From assembly GCA_030425425.1 (NCBI GenBank), contig JAUIAO010000003.1, positions 1 through 64,000 on the forward strand: a stretch of DNA of 64,000 bases, given 5' to 3'. The notes under the pieces were generated by a model. The model did not search any database. It was given only the letters and a program-made list of their open reading frames with translations, and was not told the DNA's origin. Shown here in pieces: positions 22,401-29,900 of this stretch. The translations under genes and the position numbers were made by a program. Position 1 is the first letter of the stretch, and every line of letters begins with the position of its first letter. Origin of the DNA: Bacteroidia bacterium (GTDB taxonomy: Bacteria > Bacteroidota > Bacteroidia > Cytophagales > Cyclobacteriaceae).

Positions 22401-25400
22401 TATTCTGTACAGGGTCCTGCTACATTGAGCGGGGATGAAGTGACCATCTCCGGAACAGGAATTGTCACCGTTACAGCTACTCAGTCTGGTAATGATGATT
22501 TCAATCCAGCGCCATCCGTAGCTCAGAGTTTCAATGTAGGAAAGGCAAGTTTGGTGGCTAAAGCTGATGATGCTTCGTCAATTTACGGTCAGGAAATTCC
22601 AGCTTTGACGGTGACCTACACAGGCTTTGTAAATAGCGATACTGAGGCTGATATAGACGTAAAGGCAGTAGCATCAACTGACGCTACCTCTTCATCTGAT
22701 GCCGGAGCTTATGACGTCACAGTTTCTGGAGGAGGTGCTAATAATTATGAATTGACTTACGAAAGTGGCACGTTAACCATCAACAAAGCAGATCAAGCAA
22801 TCACTTTCGATGCATTATCAGATAAAACTTACGGTGATGAGGCTTTCAATATTGCTGCTACGGCGAGTTCGGATTTGTCAGTTAATTTCTCATTTGAAGG
22901 ACCAGTTGCATTGGTTGGAAATGAAGTTTCTATTACTGGAGCAGGAGAGGTGACTATCACTGCTTCTCAACTTGGTAATAATAATTACAACACGGCTCCT
23001 GAAGTGTCGCAGAGTTTTATTGTTGCTAAATCTGTTTTAATCGCTTCTGCGGATGATGCTTCTTCCATTTATGGTCAGGAAATTCCAGCATTGACAGTGA
23101 GTTATTCTGGTTTTGTAAATGGAGATTCTGAATTGGATTTAGATGAAATGGCGGTTGCGTCAACTGACGCAACTTCATCATCTGATGCTGGAACTTATGA
23201 CATCACCGTTTCTGGTGGAAGTGATGGTAATTATGAATTGACTTACGAAAGTGGCACGTTAACCATCGAAAAAGCAGATCAAACAATCACTTTTGATGCT
23301 TTGGTAGACAAAACTTACGGAGATGTGCCATTTAACTTGATAGCAACCTCAAGCTCAGCCAATGATGTCAGTTATACGGTTACAGGGCCAGCAACATTGA
23401 GTGGTAGTGAAGTGACTATCACCGGAGCAGGAGAAGTGAGCATTGTAGCTTCTCAATCAGGCAACAATAATTTCAATGCTGCTGCAGATGTAACTCAAAG
23501 CTTCACAGTTTCTAAAGCTATTTTAGCCGCTTCTGCGGATGATGCTTCATCCATTTATGGTCAGGAAATTCCAGCATTGGCAGTGAGTTATTCTGGTTTT
23601 GTAAATAGCGATACTGAGGCAGAAATAGACGAAATGGTGGTAGCCGCTACTGACGCTACTTCGTCATCTGATGCAGGAACTTATGATATCACAGTTTCTG
23701 GAGGTAGTGATGATAATTATGAATTCACATATTCCGCCGGAACGCTGACAATCGAGAAAGCTGATCAATCAATCATTTTTGATGCTATTGCGGATATAGA
23801 TTTACTTAGCAGCAATGAAGTGAATCTTGTAGCAGAGGCCACTTCAGGTTTGGACGTGGATTTTGACTTAATCTCTGGCGATGGATCAATCAACGGAACT
23901 GTTCTGACTGTAAATACAATAGGAACATTCGAGGTGAAAGCGACTCAAGCGGGAAGTAATAACTACAATGCCACTTCTGCAACTCAAACTTTCGATGTAA
24001 CAGACAGTAGAAAGGCTGATCAGGTAATCACTTTTGATGAATTATCAGACAAGACTTATGGTGACTTGCCATTTACTTTGACCGCATCGGCGAGTTCTGG
24101 TTTGGATGTGAATTACTCTGTGGATGGTCCTGCAACTATGAACGGCAGTGAATTAACAATTCTTGGAGCCGGTGAAGTAACTATCACTGCTACACAGGAT
24201 GGGGATGGTGACTTTAACCCTGCCCCAACAGTTACTCGAACCTTCTCTGTTGCTAAGGCGAGCTTAACCGCTTCTGCGGATGATGCTTCGTCCATTTATG
24301 GTCAGGAAATTCCAGCATTGGCAGTGAGTTATTCTGGTTTTGTAAATAGTGATACTGAGGCAGAAATAAACGAAATGGTGGTTGCCGCTACTGACGCTAC
24401 TTCGTCATCTGATGCAGGAACTTATGATATCACAGTTTCTGGAGGTAGTGATGATAATTATGAATTCACATATTCCGCCGGAACGCTGACAATCGAGAAA
24501 GCTGATCAATCAATCACTTTCGATGCTATTGCGGATATAGATTTACTTAGCAGCAATGAAGTAAATCTTGTAGCAGAGGCCACTTCAGGTTTGGACGTGG
24601 ATTTTGACTTAATCTCTGGAGATGGATCAATCAGCGGAACTGTTCTGACTGTAAATACAACAGGAACATTCGAGGTGAAAGCGACCCAAGCAGGAAGTAA
24701 TAATTACAATGCCGCTTCTGCAACTCAAACTTTCGATGTAACAGACAGTAGAAAGGCTGATCAGATCATCAATTTTGATTTGCTCGAATCAGTTTATGTA
24801 ACAGATGGACCTCTTACGATTTCTGCGTCCAGTGACGCAGGAATAGCAATGTCTTTTGAAATTGTTTCTGGAAATACATCAGCTTCACTCGACGGTACAG
24901 AACTGACCTTAGTAGCAGCTGGGACAGTAGAGATCCGAGCGTTCAATGATGGAAATGATGATTTCAATCCAGCCAGTGTAATTGCTGCTATCGAAATCCT
25001 TCCGGTATTTAGCCTGTCGGGTCAAGTTTCAGATGAGAACAGTGAGCCATTTTCTGCAGGATCAGCTACTCTGACTTCTGCGGATGGTCAGGCTAGTCAA
25101 GAAGTAGATTTGGATGATGCAGGCACATACCAGTTTGGGAATCTGAAACCTGGTGAATACTTGGTTACCGTGACTCCAGATAATCCATCTGAATATCTAA
25201 CCACTTCTTTTGGAAATGTTTTCAATGTTCAGGAAACCACGCCGATCATGGTCTTGTCGGATACGACTGGATTTGATATTCAAATGATCGTTAATCCTGG
25301 AGACGATTTGATGACCGGTGATGGGGAACTAACCGGGAGAGTAATAGAATCTGATAACAGTGGTAGCAGAATTGAGATGGGAAGAATTCTTGAAGGCACG

Positions 25401-25892
25401 CCAATCTCAGGAATTTCTGTATTGCTTGTCAGAAGTTCGGATGCTCAGCTGATGACTGAAGTATTCTCAGATGAGAATGGTGACTTTTACATAGGAGGCA
25501 TTCCGTTTGGGGATTATGAATTGGTAATCAATATGCCAGGAGTGGATGGCACAGTGTCTACAAGCCTCAATGTACTAGAAGGACAGAAACTGGAATTAAC
25601 AGCTATGGTAGGGGAGACTGGGGTTGTATTTGAAGCTTCAGCAGTAGTCTTAAGCGCTAATCAAATACATACCAAAATCTACCCGAATCCTACCAGTCGC
25701 ACATTTGTGGTGGAATCAAATGAAGCGCTGCAAATCATTGTTTATACACAGGCAGGAGTAGAAGTACTCAGAGCAACATCCAATAAAGTAATGGATATTT
25801 CATCCTTGCCAGATGGACTTTACCTGATCCGAATGGTTAACAATCGAGGCGACCTCATGAAGACTGATAAGTTGATTAAGAAGTCGAGGTAG
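13491..25892 (+). CDS. Giant T9SS-exported adhesin-like protein (propeller-like, Ig-like and MBG repeats)
   Basis: A 4133-residue surface or secreted protein. A signal peptide (to about NAQ, residue 29) is followed by four blocks of propeller-like repeats (about 30-285, 395-660, 772-1035, 1140-1400), with motifs such as YDIAF.DGTKLFV.G and INEY. Each block is followed by an Ig-like domain of about 110 residues. Ten tandem Ig-like repeats follow (about 1508-2524), each starting P-T-x-x-I/L and containing GET..VTFTFSE. Next come alternating MBG-type modules with YGQEIPALTVSYSGFVN (about 2524-3837), carboxypeptidase-regulatory-like domains (about 3837-4050), and a type A T9SS sorting domain (about 4060-4133, YPNPTSRTFVV). 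The T9SS machine should cut this domain and anchor or release the protein. A role in adhesion or gliding is inferred from domain types only. No catalytic domain is visible. Confidence 0.9.
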   Translation: MNRLYSTTTSWRYLFLGLLMMAFLYGNAQISTAEHNDTRIFRSGLSSPYAFNFNSTGNKLYILDASTDKIYEFSGGTKTSPQRFSDVATDEFDMSPFDTSPTCFRFNADGSKMYVVGRNTDKIWYFFLSTNYDISTARNYSAANHDFDFSSQSGSVYGMVFANNGNKMYLNDGNTVYQYDLPLAYYTGGAVFEKSFQPKDGTGTGLTFIRAVEFNYNGYRAFVMDDGQNTIFEYELTEPYDFGTATYADQFSVSSYQGTPFDFQWSSSFYTSFLTLGTAGDDIDYFTVNAHPFVNAVRDQSLNNNSSEASLYFSFNESVSGVKLNDFTIETTGTATYENVSLRNDRDRYYYLDFSGVSGSGILQASVKTSGTNIADASGNPLSGGSLTAIHPVGTSYNLAAFRYAGDSKRLFMGDGTDYEMVAFDNTGTKMFLGNNDTDSIHVYDLATPYVVSSATVSAKENWLYIGDREPNMRDIAFSQNGRKLFIVGTSSDVIHEFNLGSAFDLSSASWAGSNQTFDFTGQMSNCYSLTFGDNGSKLYLASSTDEVVEYSLATAFDVSTAFFEGSNKILDVSDQESNLRSIAIDDSGTRLLITGSSTDQVMTYLMSTPYDIATAVFAEELILELDHENSTPYDITFDASGSRLIVTDINTEYLFEYYSNFAPKVESFELIDVQVADLDTNPLYDYVSTLTYQLTFDEPVFNLDVSDFKNIGTSGGHIGSVLGSGQEYTISAYSVYAGGMAVFELNPGDITDSDGAPMATSYKSKPFQVGKYYDILSAKYESVYDVGVNESNPLEFEFNDDGSKLFIIGSGDNQIDEYSLNTNFDVTTAQFSGDTESLDVSAQTTSPRGMRFDHTGKKLFVIGGSTIYRYDLSTAYDLSTAAYANQSFSVSSEESSPYDIQFDRVGTKMFVIGINGEDVYEYDFSYEPFKPYDLTAITYAGDEEKFDLGIRDPTAFSFDDNGRLMFVTSYRDNSLFAFALGQPYDVSTAVAIEEVFEMDEENNVYSIGFNSDGSKFYALGTSGDDINQYSLIDETSVIDFSFEEKINATNYQFNLVFDGPVTGVDAEDFTVSGSLGVTGQVILEATNFNNYKVIVNDIRGDGVLTLSLNESATDIINQYGAEVSTSGYADIEIAVGSAYEISNAEYLGSTEAFSVAGQESNPYDMAFNNDGTKLFVMGTSGDDINEYTLSTPYDISTASYSQVFDTGTDQNNPYSFAFSNDGKILNIYGHTNKIIQRFSLSTAFDVSTISVSSFAYRLDVSAQETVPYAIRFSADGLKLFLVGPNSGAISEYLLASPYDVSSATYLGTAESLSVNSEDSSPKSLAFSVDGYKLVVLGDAGDKLMLYELSEPFDVSTAVYVEGADYEFGAEFTNAQSVLFDNTGMKMFVLESSGDKIHEYDLNIAPEYTLLSSNSTIPASTGSLSYELRLSEEVTEMKISDFELVLDGVTANIIFVRPYHNDTLRYQIFVSNIEGQGTLQLKAKAGAHIVDALGKPIAEDILSSVRNVDRIVPTAQIALDNTSLKIGETAPVTITFSEAIKALDLTDITSPQGTLSSLQTTDNIIYTSTFTPTSDVEEGDLQINLDMTQVEDVAGNFGEGTVTSESYSLDTKRPDLTITSDLVELNASTTATITFTFNEVITGFELSDITAGNGTMSDLVDTDGGMTYTATFTPDASLESATNVVSVDKSLLTDVAGNVGEGISTSGNIQIDTKAPTFEVSISDEELTIGETAVVTVTFSEPMLSLVENTEVGYGAINGSLSDYSVNDQKDVITMTFTPSADIESHESKVQVDASAAKDLLGNLINPTGNIDILTFTIDNIRPSVVIAMDDQSLLVGETAEVTFTFREPVLGFDNEDITLENGSLSDVISADEGLTFTAIFTPGVNVIDATNEILVNNSAYTDTLGNAGEGTTASANFEINTKVPTVAISMSDDVLGVDQTTVFTFTFSEEVTGFTTDDITVENGSLFGFTQTTDPLVYEITFTPTAFIEAYENVLSVDNTGFNDVLGNSGVGTTVSENFIIDGVIPTAEIMVADEILSIGETNEVTITFSEPVLDFTNDDFSNIGNGTLTDVISEDGGTTFTATFTPVDDLEEYGDLGINNTLYTDRAGNTGDGYTFKSFVIDTKKPTVQFQTSDDKLLVGEVMNLTIIFSENPVDFTVEDMVVEHGVISNLQQAKGGNIYSATFTPNSGVQDLTNEITIAAGAYTDQAGNPSLASTSSNFVIDVVAPTVQLSIDNGDLLAGETGSLIITFSEEVTGFDLTDLSIHAGEFSALETNDNIVYTTTLTPPANAEFSDLEITLDVPGVTDLRGNAGTSAILFGPINMDTNIPTATISTDVQALKAGETTLVTVVFSEEVEDFDDEDITITGGVLTDYNTSDFITYTAVFNPEENLEFDNGQVSVDLAGIIDVAGNAGTGSISTELIQIDTKRPTAVLEMDDLKLLAGETANLTITFSEEVVGFEAADVFTLNGVITDFNTADNIVFTALFTPDADIVQVNNKIGFNGEGFTDLAGNTALQGAVAYYEINTVIPTITFDQPADKVYGDDPFSLTASSSSGEPIVFSSSDESVLSVSGNIVTIQSAGNATLTATQPATEDHSAAIPEEWLVEVSKNTLTIYADTLEMIYGESLPELTMRFEGFVYDDNSSDIVLPTISTSAVSESVVGVYPINLTGGASDNYEITMVGADLTITPAELTATANSYAKAYGAAMPELDITYEGFVNGDDESRITEPEISTDVTESTIVGNYIITLSGGASENYNLSLFNGKLSVQKAMLSITADDQERAYGESNPDLTLTYEGFVLEETSQDLLTQPRVSTPADEVSVPGTYAIAVSGATSDNYEITEVGGTLTIIKADQVMTFENIDDIDLLNTDQVTLVAAASSGLDIEFELVSGDGVINQNVLTVNTTGTFEVKAIQAGNGNYNQASATRFFNVTDTRKSDQTITFDALSDKTYGDAPVTLTATASSGLGVSYSVQGPATLSGDEVTISGTGIVTVTATQSGNDDFNPAPSVAQSFNVGKASLVAKADDASSIYGQEIPALTVTYTGFVNSDTEADIDVKAVASTDATSSSDAGAYDVTVSGGGANNYELTYESGTLTINKADQAITFDALSDKTYGDEAFNIAATASSDLSVNFSFEGPVALVGNEVSITGAGEVTITASQLGNNNYNTAPEVSQSFIVAKSVLIASADDASSIYGQEIPALTVSYSGFVNGDSELDLDEMAVASTDATSSSDAGTYDITVSGGSDGNYELTYESGTLTIEKADQTITFDALVDKTYGDVPFNLIATSSSANDVSYTVTGPATLSGSEVTITGAGEVSIVASQSGNNNFNAAADVTQSFTVSKAILAASADDASSIYGQEIPALAVSYSGFVNSDTEAEIDEMVVAATDATSSSDAGTYDITVSGGSDDNYEFTYSAGTLTIEKADQSIIFDAIADIDLLSSNEVNLVAEATSGLDVDFDLISGDGSINGTVLTVNTIGTFEVKATQAGSNNYNATSATQTFDVTDSRKADQVITFDELSDKTYGDLPFTLTASASSGLDVNYSVDGPATMNGSELTILGAGEVTITATQDGDGDFNPAPTVTRTFSVAKASLTASADDASSIYGQEIPALAVSYSGFVNSDTEAEINEMVVAATDATSSSDAGTYDITVSGGSDDNYEFTYSAGTLTIEKADQSITFDAIADIDLLSSNEVNLVAEATSGLDVDFDLISGDGSISGTVLTVNTTGTFEVKATQAGSNNYNAASATQTFDVTDSRKADQIINFDLLESVYVTDGPLTISASSDAGIAMSFEIVSGNTSASLDGTELTLVAAGTVEIRAFNDGNDDFNPASVIAAIEILPVFSLSGQVSDENSEPFSAGSATLTSADGQASQEVDLDDAGTYQFGNLKPGEYLVTVTPDNPSEYLTTSFGNVFNVQETTPIMVLSDTTGFDIQMIVNPGDDLMTGDGELTGRVIESDNSGSRIEMGRILEGTPISGISVLLVRSSDAQLMTEVFSDENGDFYIGGIPFGDYELVINMPGVDGTVSTSLNVLEGQKLELTAMVGETGVVFEASAVVLSANQIHTKIYPNPTSRTFVVESNEALQIIVYTQAGVEVLRATSNKVMDISSLPDGLYLIRMVNNRGDLMKTDKLIKKSR
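23531..24764 (+). repeat. Near-identical 493-bp direct repeat inside the giant gene
   Basis: Bases 23531-24023 recur at 24272-24764 (offset 741 bp, 247 codons) with 14 differences counted by eye, about 97% identity. Most differences are silent or conservative. It encodes one MBG module plus an 85-residue module (motif DLLSSNEVNLVAEATSGLD). The three MBG units before it (QEIPAL at 22590, 23076 and 23562) are spaced exactly 486 bp apart, so the array was built by in-frame duplication. Confidence 0.92.
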
Positions 25893-25910
25893 TCCTTTTT
25901 TCACCGAAAA

Positions 25911-25936
25911 ACCAGCCCGATAGGGCTGGTTTTATT
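25911..25936 (+). terminator. Terminator after the giant gene
   Basis: ACCAGCCC (25911-25918) pairs with GGGCTGGT (25923-25930) over a 4-base loop, and a T-rich run follows. It lies 18 bp after the stop codon and only 12 bp before the kinase gene start, so kinase transcription needs read-through or a promoter inside the 3' end of the giant gene. Confidence 0.9.
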
Positions 25937-25948
25937 ATTTTACCTGCT

Positions 25949-28900
25949 ATGCCTAATCTCAACCTACTTAGCTTTTTGTTGGCACTGATGTCCACAATGG
26001 CTTCAGCACAGTCAACCTTAATCATTAATGATGAGGGAATTCCCCCAATAACTCACTACCCGTCATCGGTTTACAATGGAGATGAACAGGTCTGGGATAT
26101 CATACAGGACGACCAAGGAATGATTTATCTGGGTACTATGTCAGCTATCATTCAGTTTGATGGTACAACCTGGAGTAAGGTTCCTTTGGGTGATGTCAAA
26201 TTTCAGGGGATTACCTCATTTTGTAAAAATGATCGCGGAACTATCTATGTCATTTCAGCTGGTGATTTCGGATATCTGAAAACGAACCAACTCGGCAAGA
26301 TGGTTTATCAATCTTTGAATCATCTGCTGCCCGAAGCTGCCAGGAATGACAATTTTATTCGGTGTGAATATTCAGACGGGAAACTCTACAGCACTGGGAT
26401 GAGTTCTATTCGGATTTTTGACGAAAGCGATTCCTCAATGGTTTACAAGGAAGTAGGAGAGATGACCTTTCCGTCTATTTATACAGAATCAGGAGCTTAT
26501 CATGCCATAGGGACACGGGGTTACTTCAAACTACAAAACGATTCACTAATTCCATTCGAAAGGAATCAAGTTTTTGAAAACCAATACATTACAATTGCTC
26601 TTCACAACGATGATCAGATATTAACAGGGTCTTCTTACTCCGGAATGTTTTCTATTTCTGAAGATACAATTATTCGTATTCTGCAGTTTGATGCCCCAAT
26701 GCTGCGACAATCCAATTTTTACTGTTCCGAAATGCTAAATGATCAATACCAGCTTTTTGGTACGCTAAACAAAGGTCTGATTGTATATGACAATGATTAT
26801 AACCTCATGCTGAAACTGGATGCATCAAAAGGTATGGATGACGCCATTTTTTGTATTTACGTGGATGATATGAATAATGCGTGGATTGGATCTAACAAAG
26901 GAGCTTTTATGATCGATTTTCAATCTGCATATTCCATTATCGACACTCGGTTGGGATTGGAGGGAGTGGTAAACGTCATAGAAGAAGACAATGGCAAACT
27001 ATACTTCGGAAGTACCGAGGGACTTTATGCCAAAGATTGGCAGATAGGAGACACTCAGAAAGAAGGATATCAGCAGATAGATCGGTTGGACTATGACGGT
27101 GGTTATGTGAGCGATCTGCTGAAAGGGCAGTCGAAAATTCTATTAAACACCAATGAAACGATGGGTGAAATAGATGGAATGGAGTTTGGGAAAATCAGAG
27201 AACGGTATGGAGATGCAACGCCTCTCACTTATTTGAATGACTCCACCCTGGCGATGACTACAGGCAATAATAATTCTTTGTTGGAGGTTTTTGAGTATTC
27301 AGATCAGTGGAATTATTCGCACACCATCAAATTTGACCAGATGCCATCCAACCTTATCTATCTCACCTATGATCCAAAAAATGATTGCTACTGGGCATCC
27401 AATATTAACGATCTGGTAAGATTCAATCTGGATGAAGGGAATAGAAATGTGACCGATTATAAGTTTTACAATTCTGAAAATGGCTTACCAGCTGATGTTT
27501 ATAATTATGGAGTCATGGTGGATGGTTCTGTGTTGTTTCTCACCGGGCAAGGCATTTATGAATATCATGCGAAGCAGGACACTTTTGTTATTTCCGATCT
27601 ACTGGAAAGCGTAGATTCGACATTGCCCTTATTTGATTTCGTAGCTGGTGCAGAAAATGAATATTGGTATGTCTCAGGAGCAGCTTCTGATGAGCCTGGG
27701 TTCGGAAAGATAGATTTGAACAATTCCAAAATAGAAAATCGCATGTCACGGCCTTTTTCAGGAGCGATTACAGAGATGTATCATAGTCCAGGAAAGGGAG
27801 CGCTTGTAGGTGCGTATGGTGGTGTTTATTATTTTCCTGAGAACAAAACAGAAAATTACTCAATGGAAATGCCTGTCAATATTCGTTTGGTAGAAATAAT
27901 TGCTAATAATACGGATAGCATTATTTTCCATGGAAATCATACCGGAGCTGGTGAATTGATCACTCCTGATGATATAGAAAAGTATGAATTCCCTTTTGTC
28001 AATAATGCTCTCAGATTTACTTATTCCGTACCCTATTTCCGGCATATTGACAAGATACAATACCAAATCAGGTTAATCGGATTTCAAGATGAGTGGTCCG
28101 AATGGAGTAGGAACACAGTAAAAGAATTTACCAATCTGAAAGCAGGAAAATATGTTTTTCAGGCTCGTGCCAAAAATGTTTTTGGGACCATAAGCCCAAT
28201 TGGTGAGTTTGAATTTCGGATTTTTCCTCCCTGGTATCTCACTGCATGGGCATATTTCTTTTATCTGATTTTATTTATCGGGTTAGTTTGGCTACTTGTC
28301 AAGTGGAATTCTCGCAGATTGAAAATAGAAAACCAAAGGTTAGAGCAAATCATTGAGGAAAGAACCAGCGAAATTCTGGATCAAAAAAACATCATCGAAA
28401 AGTCTCTGGCTGAGCGGGAATCATTGCTCAAGGAAATTCACCATCGTGTCAAAAACAACCTGCAGATCATTGCCAGTTTGCTTTATCTCCAATCTGGGAA
28501 ATTTGAAAATGAGGATTTCAAAAAAGTACTGGAAGAGGGGCAGGGCAGAGTAAGGTCTATGGCTTTGATACATCAGAAGTTGTATGAAAATGAAGATTTG
28601 AAAAGTATTCCTTTTGGCGAATATCTTCAGGAATTATTGGGTGAAATCAAAGCGTCGTTTGGTGCAGAAAATGTCAGCCTAAAAATAGATGCAGATGACA
28701 TTCAGTTTGATGTGGAAACTGCCGTACCACTTGGTCTGATAGTGAATGAGCTGGCAACAAATGCTTTCAAATATGCTTTTGAGGGTTTGGAAGAAGGTAC
28801 TTTCTCCATCATGCTCAAAAAGCAAGGCGATCAATTTCAGCTGGAAATTGCCGATGATGGCAAAGGAATCCCAGAAGAAATTGATATTCGTAGAACTAAA

Positions 28901-29005
28901 TCACTCGGCCTGCGTCTGGTCAAGATGCTCAGTGTTCAGCTGGAAGGAGAATACGAATTTGAAACGAAAAACGGGACAGTGTTTAAAATGAATTTTGCAG
29001 CGTAA
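25949..29005 (+). CDS. Sensor histidine kinase with periplasmic propeller and Y_Y_Y domain (HisKA_2 type)
   Basis: A 1018-residue membrane kinase. Signal peptide to about residue 20 (ASAQ); a large periplasmic region of two-component-regulator propeller repeats (about 40-640, e.g. WDIIQDDQGMIYLGT); a Y_Y_Y domain (about 680-760); one membrane helix (about 765-788); a coiled-coil linker; then a HisKA_2 dimerisation domain with KEIHHRVKNNLQ (phosphoacceptor His at about 832) and an HATPase domain with N-box NELATNAFKYAF and G-box DDGKGIP. It lacks the C-terminal receiver and AraC parts of hybrid kinases; instead a separate LytTR regulator follows with a one-base overlap. The signal is unknown; its place behind the giant surface protein suggests a surface-related cue (inference). 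Confidence 0.92.
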   Translation: MPNLNLLSFLLALMSTMASAQSTLIINDEGIPPITHYPSSVYNGDEQVWDIIQDDQGMIYLGTMSAIIQFDGTTWSKVPLGDVKFQGITSFCKNDRGTIYVISAGDFGYLKTNQLGKMVYQSLNHLLPEAARNDNFIRCEYSDGKLYSTGMSSIRIFDESDSSMVYKEVGEMTFPSIYTESGAYHAIGTRGYFKLQNDSLIPFERNQVFENQYITIALHNDDQILTGSSYSGMFSISEDTIIRILQFDAPMLRQSNFYCSEMLNDQYQLFGTLNKGLIVYDNDYNLMLKLDASKGMDDAIFCIYVDDMNNAWIGSNKGAFMIDFQSAYSIIDTRLGLEGVVNVIEEDNGKLYFGSTEGLYAKDWQIGDTQKEGYQQIDRLDYDGGYVSDLLKGQSKILLNTNETMGEIDGMEFGKIRERYGDATPLTYLNDSTLAMTTGNNNSLLEVFEYSDQWNYSHTIKFDQMPSNLIYLTYDPKNDCYWASNINDLVRFNLDEGNRNVTDYKFYNSENGLPADVYNYGVMVDGSVLFLTGQGIYEYHAKQDTFVISDLLESVDSTLPLFDFVAGAENEYWYVSGAASDEPGFGKIDLNNSKIENRMSRPFSGAITEMYHSPGKGALVGAYGGVYYFPENKTENYSMEMPVNIRLVEIIANNTDSIIFHGNHTGAGELITPDDIEKYEFPFVNNALRFTYSVPYFRHIDKIQYQIRLIGFQDEWSEWSRNTVKEFTNLKAGKYVFQARAKNVFGTISPIGEFEFRIFPPWYLTAWAYFFYLILFIGLVWLLVKWNSRRLKIENQRLEQIIEERTSEILDQKNIIEKSLAERESLLKEIHHRVKNNLQIIASLLYLQSGKFENEDFKKVLEEGQGRVRSMALIHQKLYENEDLKSIPFGEYLQELLGEIKASFGAENVSLKIDADDIQFDVETAVPLGLIVNELATNAFKYAFEGLEEGTFSIMLKKQGDQFQLEIADDGKGIPEEIDIRRTKSLGLRLVKMLSVQLEGEYEFETKNGTVFKMNFAA

Positions 29006-29733
29006 TGGACAAACTGAAAATACTCATTGTAGAAGATGAAATGATCATAGCCGAATCTGTCTCAGATATGCTTGAAGATCTGGGGTATGAAGTGATGGGT
29101 ATTGCGATCAGAGCTAAGCGTGCACTGGAGATGATACAGTCGAATCCACCCGATCTGGCACTTTTTGATATTAGGCTTAAAGGTGAAGAGGATGGTATTT
29201 GGCTGGCGGGACAACTCAAAGATCTACCTGCTTTTCCGTTTATCTTTCTTACCTCGTATGGTGATAAGGCTACAATTGATCAGGCAGTAGCGGCATCTCC
29301 ATACGGTTATTTATTGAAGCCCGTGGAGAAGCAACATCTGTACGGAGCTATAGAGGTAGCATTGAGACGTTTTGCTGAAAAATCTAACGCAGAAGGGGAG
29401 TCTGAAGGTATTGTGATAAATGATTGTTTTTTCGTGAAGGATGATCATCAATATACCAAGGTGCAGATCAGCGATATTGATTATATCAAGTCAGACGACA
29501 ATTATTTGGAAATATTTTGTGGAAATAAAAAGCATCTTATCAGATCTACCATGAAGGATTTTCAGGAGCAGCTTCCGAAAAGGGATTTTGTGCAGACCCA
29601 TCGATCTTACATTGTGAATTTGAAAAAAGTGGAGGGTTTTAGCGCCGTACAGGTAAATGTCAGCCATCATTCTGTACCCGTTTCTAAGTCATTCAAGGAT
29701 GTATTGCCAGAGTATTTTAAGATGATAGGGTAA
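29005..29733 (+). CDS. LytTR response regulator
   Basis: A 242-residue regulator. The receiver domain (1-120) has the acidic pocket EDE at 10-12, phosphoacceptor Asp55 in LALFDIRLKG, Thr in FLTSYG and Lys in LLKPVE. A LytTR DNA-binding domain follows (about 140-240; motifs DYIKSDDNYLEIF and FVQTHRSYIVNL). Its ATG shares one base with the kinase stop (TAATG), so it is the cognate partner. LytTR regulators bind paired direct repeats; the 33-bp-phased repeats downstream at 29774-29888 are a possible but unproven target. Confidence 0.94.
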   Translation: MDKLKILIVEDEMIIAESVSDMLEDLGYEVMGIAIRAKRALEMIQSNPPDLALFDIRLKGEEDGIWLAGQLKDLPAFPFIFLTSYGDKATIDQAVAASPYGYLLKPVEKQHLYGAIEVALRRFAEKSNAEGESEGIVINDCFFVKDDHQYTKVQISDIDYIKSDDNYLEIFCGNKKHLIRSTMKDFQEQLPKRDFVQTHRSYIVNLKKVEGFSAVQVNVSHHSVPVSKSFKDVLPEYFKMIG

Positions 29734-29773
29734 TTATCTGATTTGATGCAGAGAGAAGTCTATTTCATAATTT

Positions 29774-29888
29774 ACCCTTATTTTGTTACAAGAATGTAGG
29801 TAATTTACCCTTATTATGTTGCGTATTATCTTAAAAATAACCCTTATTTTGTTACATAAAATCCATAATTTTACCCTTATTTTGTTAC
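29774..29888 (+). repeat. Four 16-bp direct repeats at an exact 33-bp period
   Basis: ACCCTTATTTTGTTAC starts at 29774, 29840 and 29873; a variant ACCCTTATTATGTTGC starts at 29807. All starts are exactly 33 bp apart, about three helix turns, so sites face the same side of DNA. The 17-bp spacers differ, apart from AATTT-like bases before several copies. Each full copy holds TTATTTTG, one base from the -7 consensus; the last copy lies 12 bp before the GTG start of the ATPase gene. The layout suggests a cooperative binding site array that controls that gene. Confidence 0.85.
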
Positions 29889-29900
29889 AAATATGCGTTA

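Noticed and set aside
29774-29888. CRISPR array
   Set aside because: The repeats are only 16 bp with 17-bp AT-rich spacers, four in number, next to a start codon, and no cas gene is present. An operator-like array fits better.
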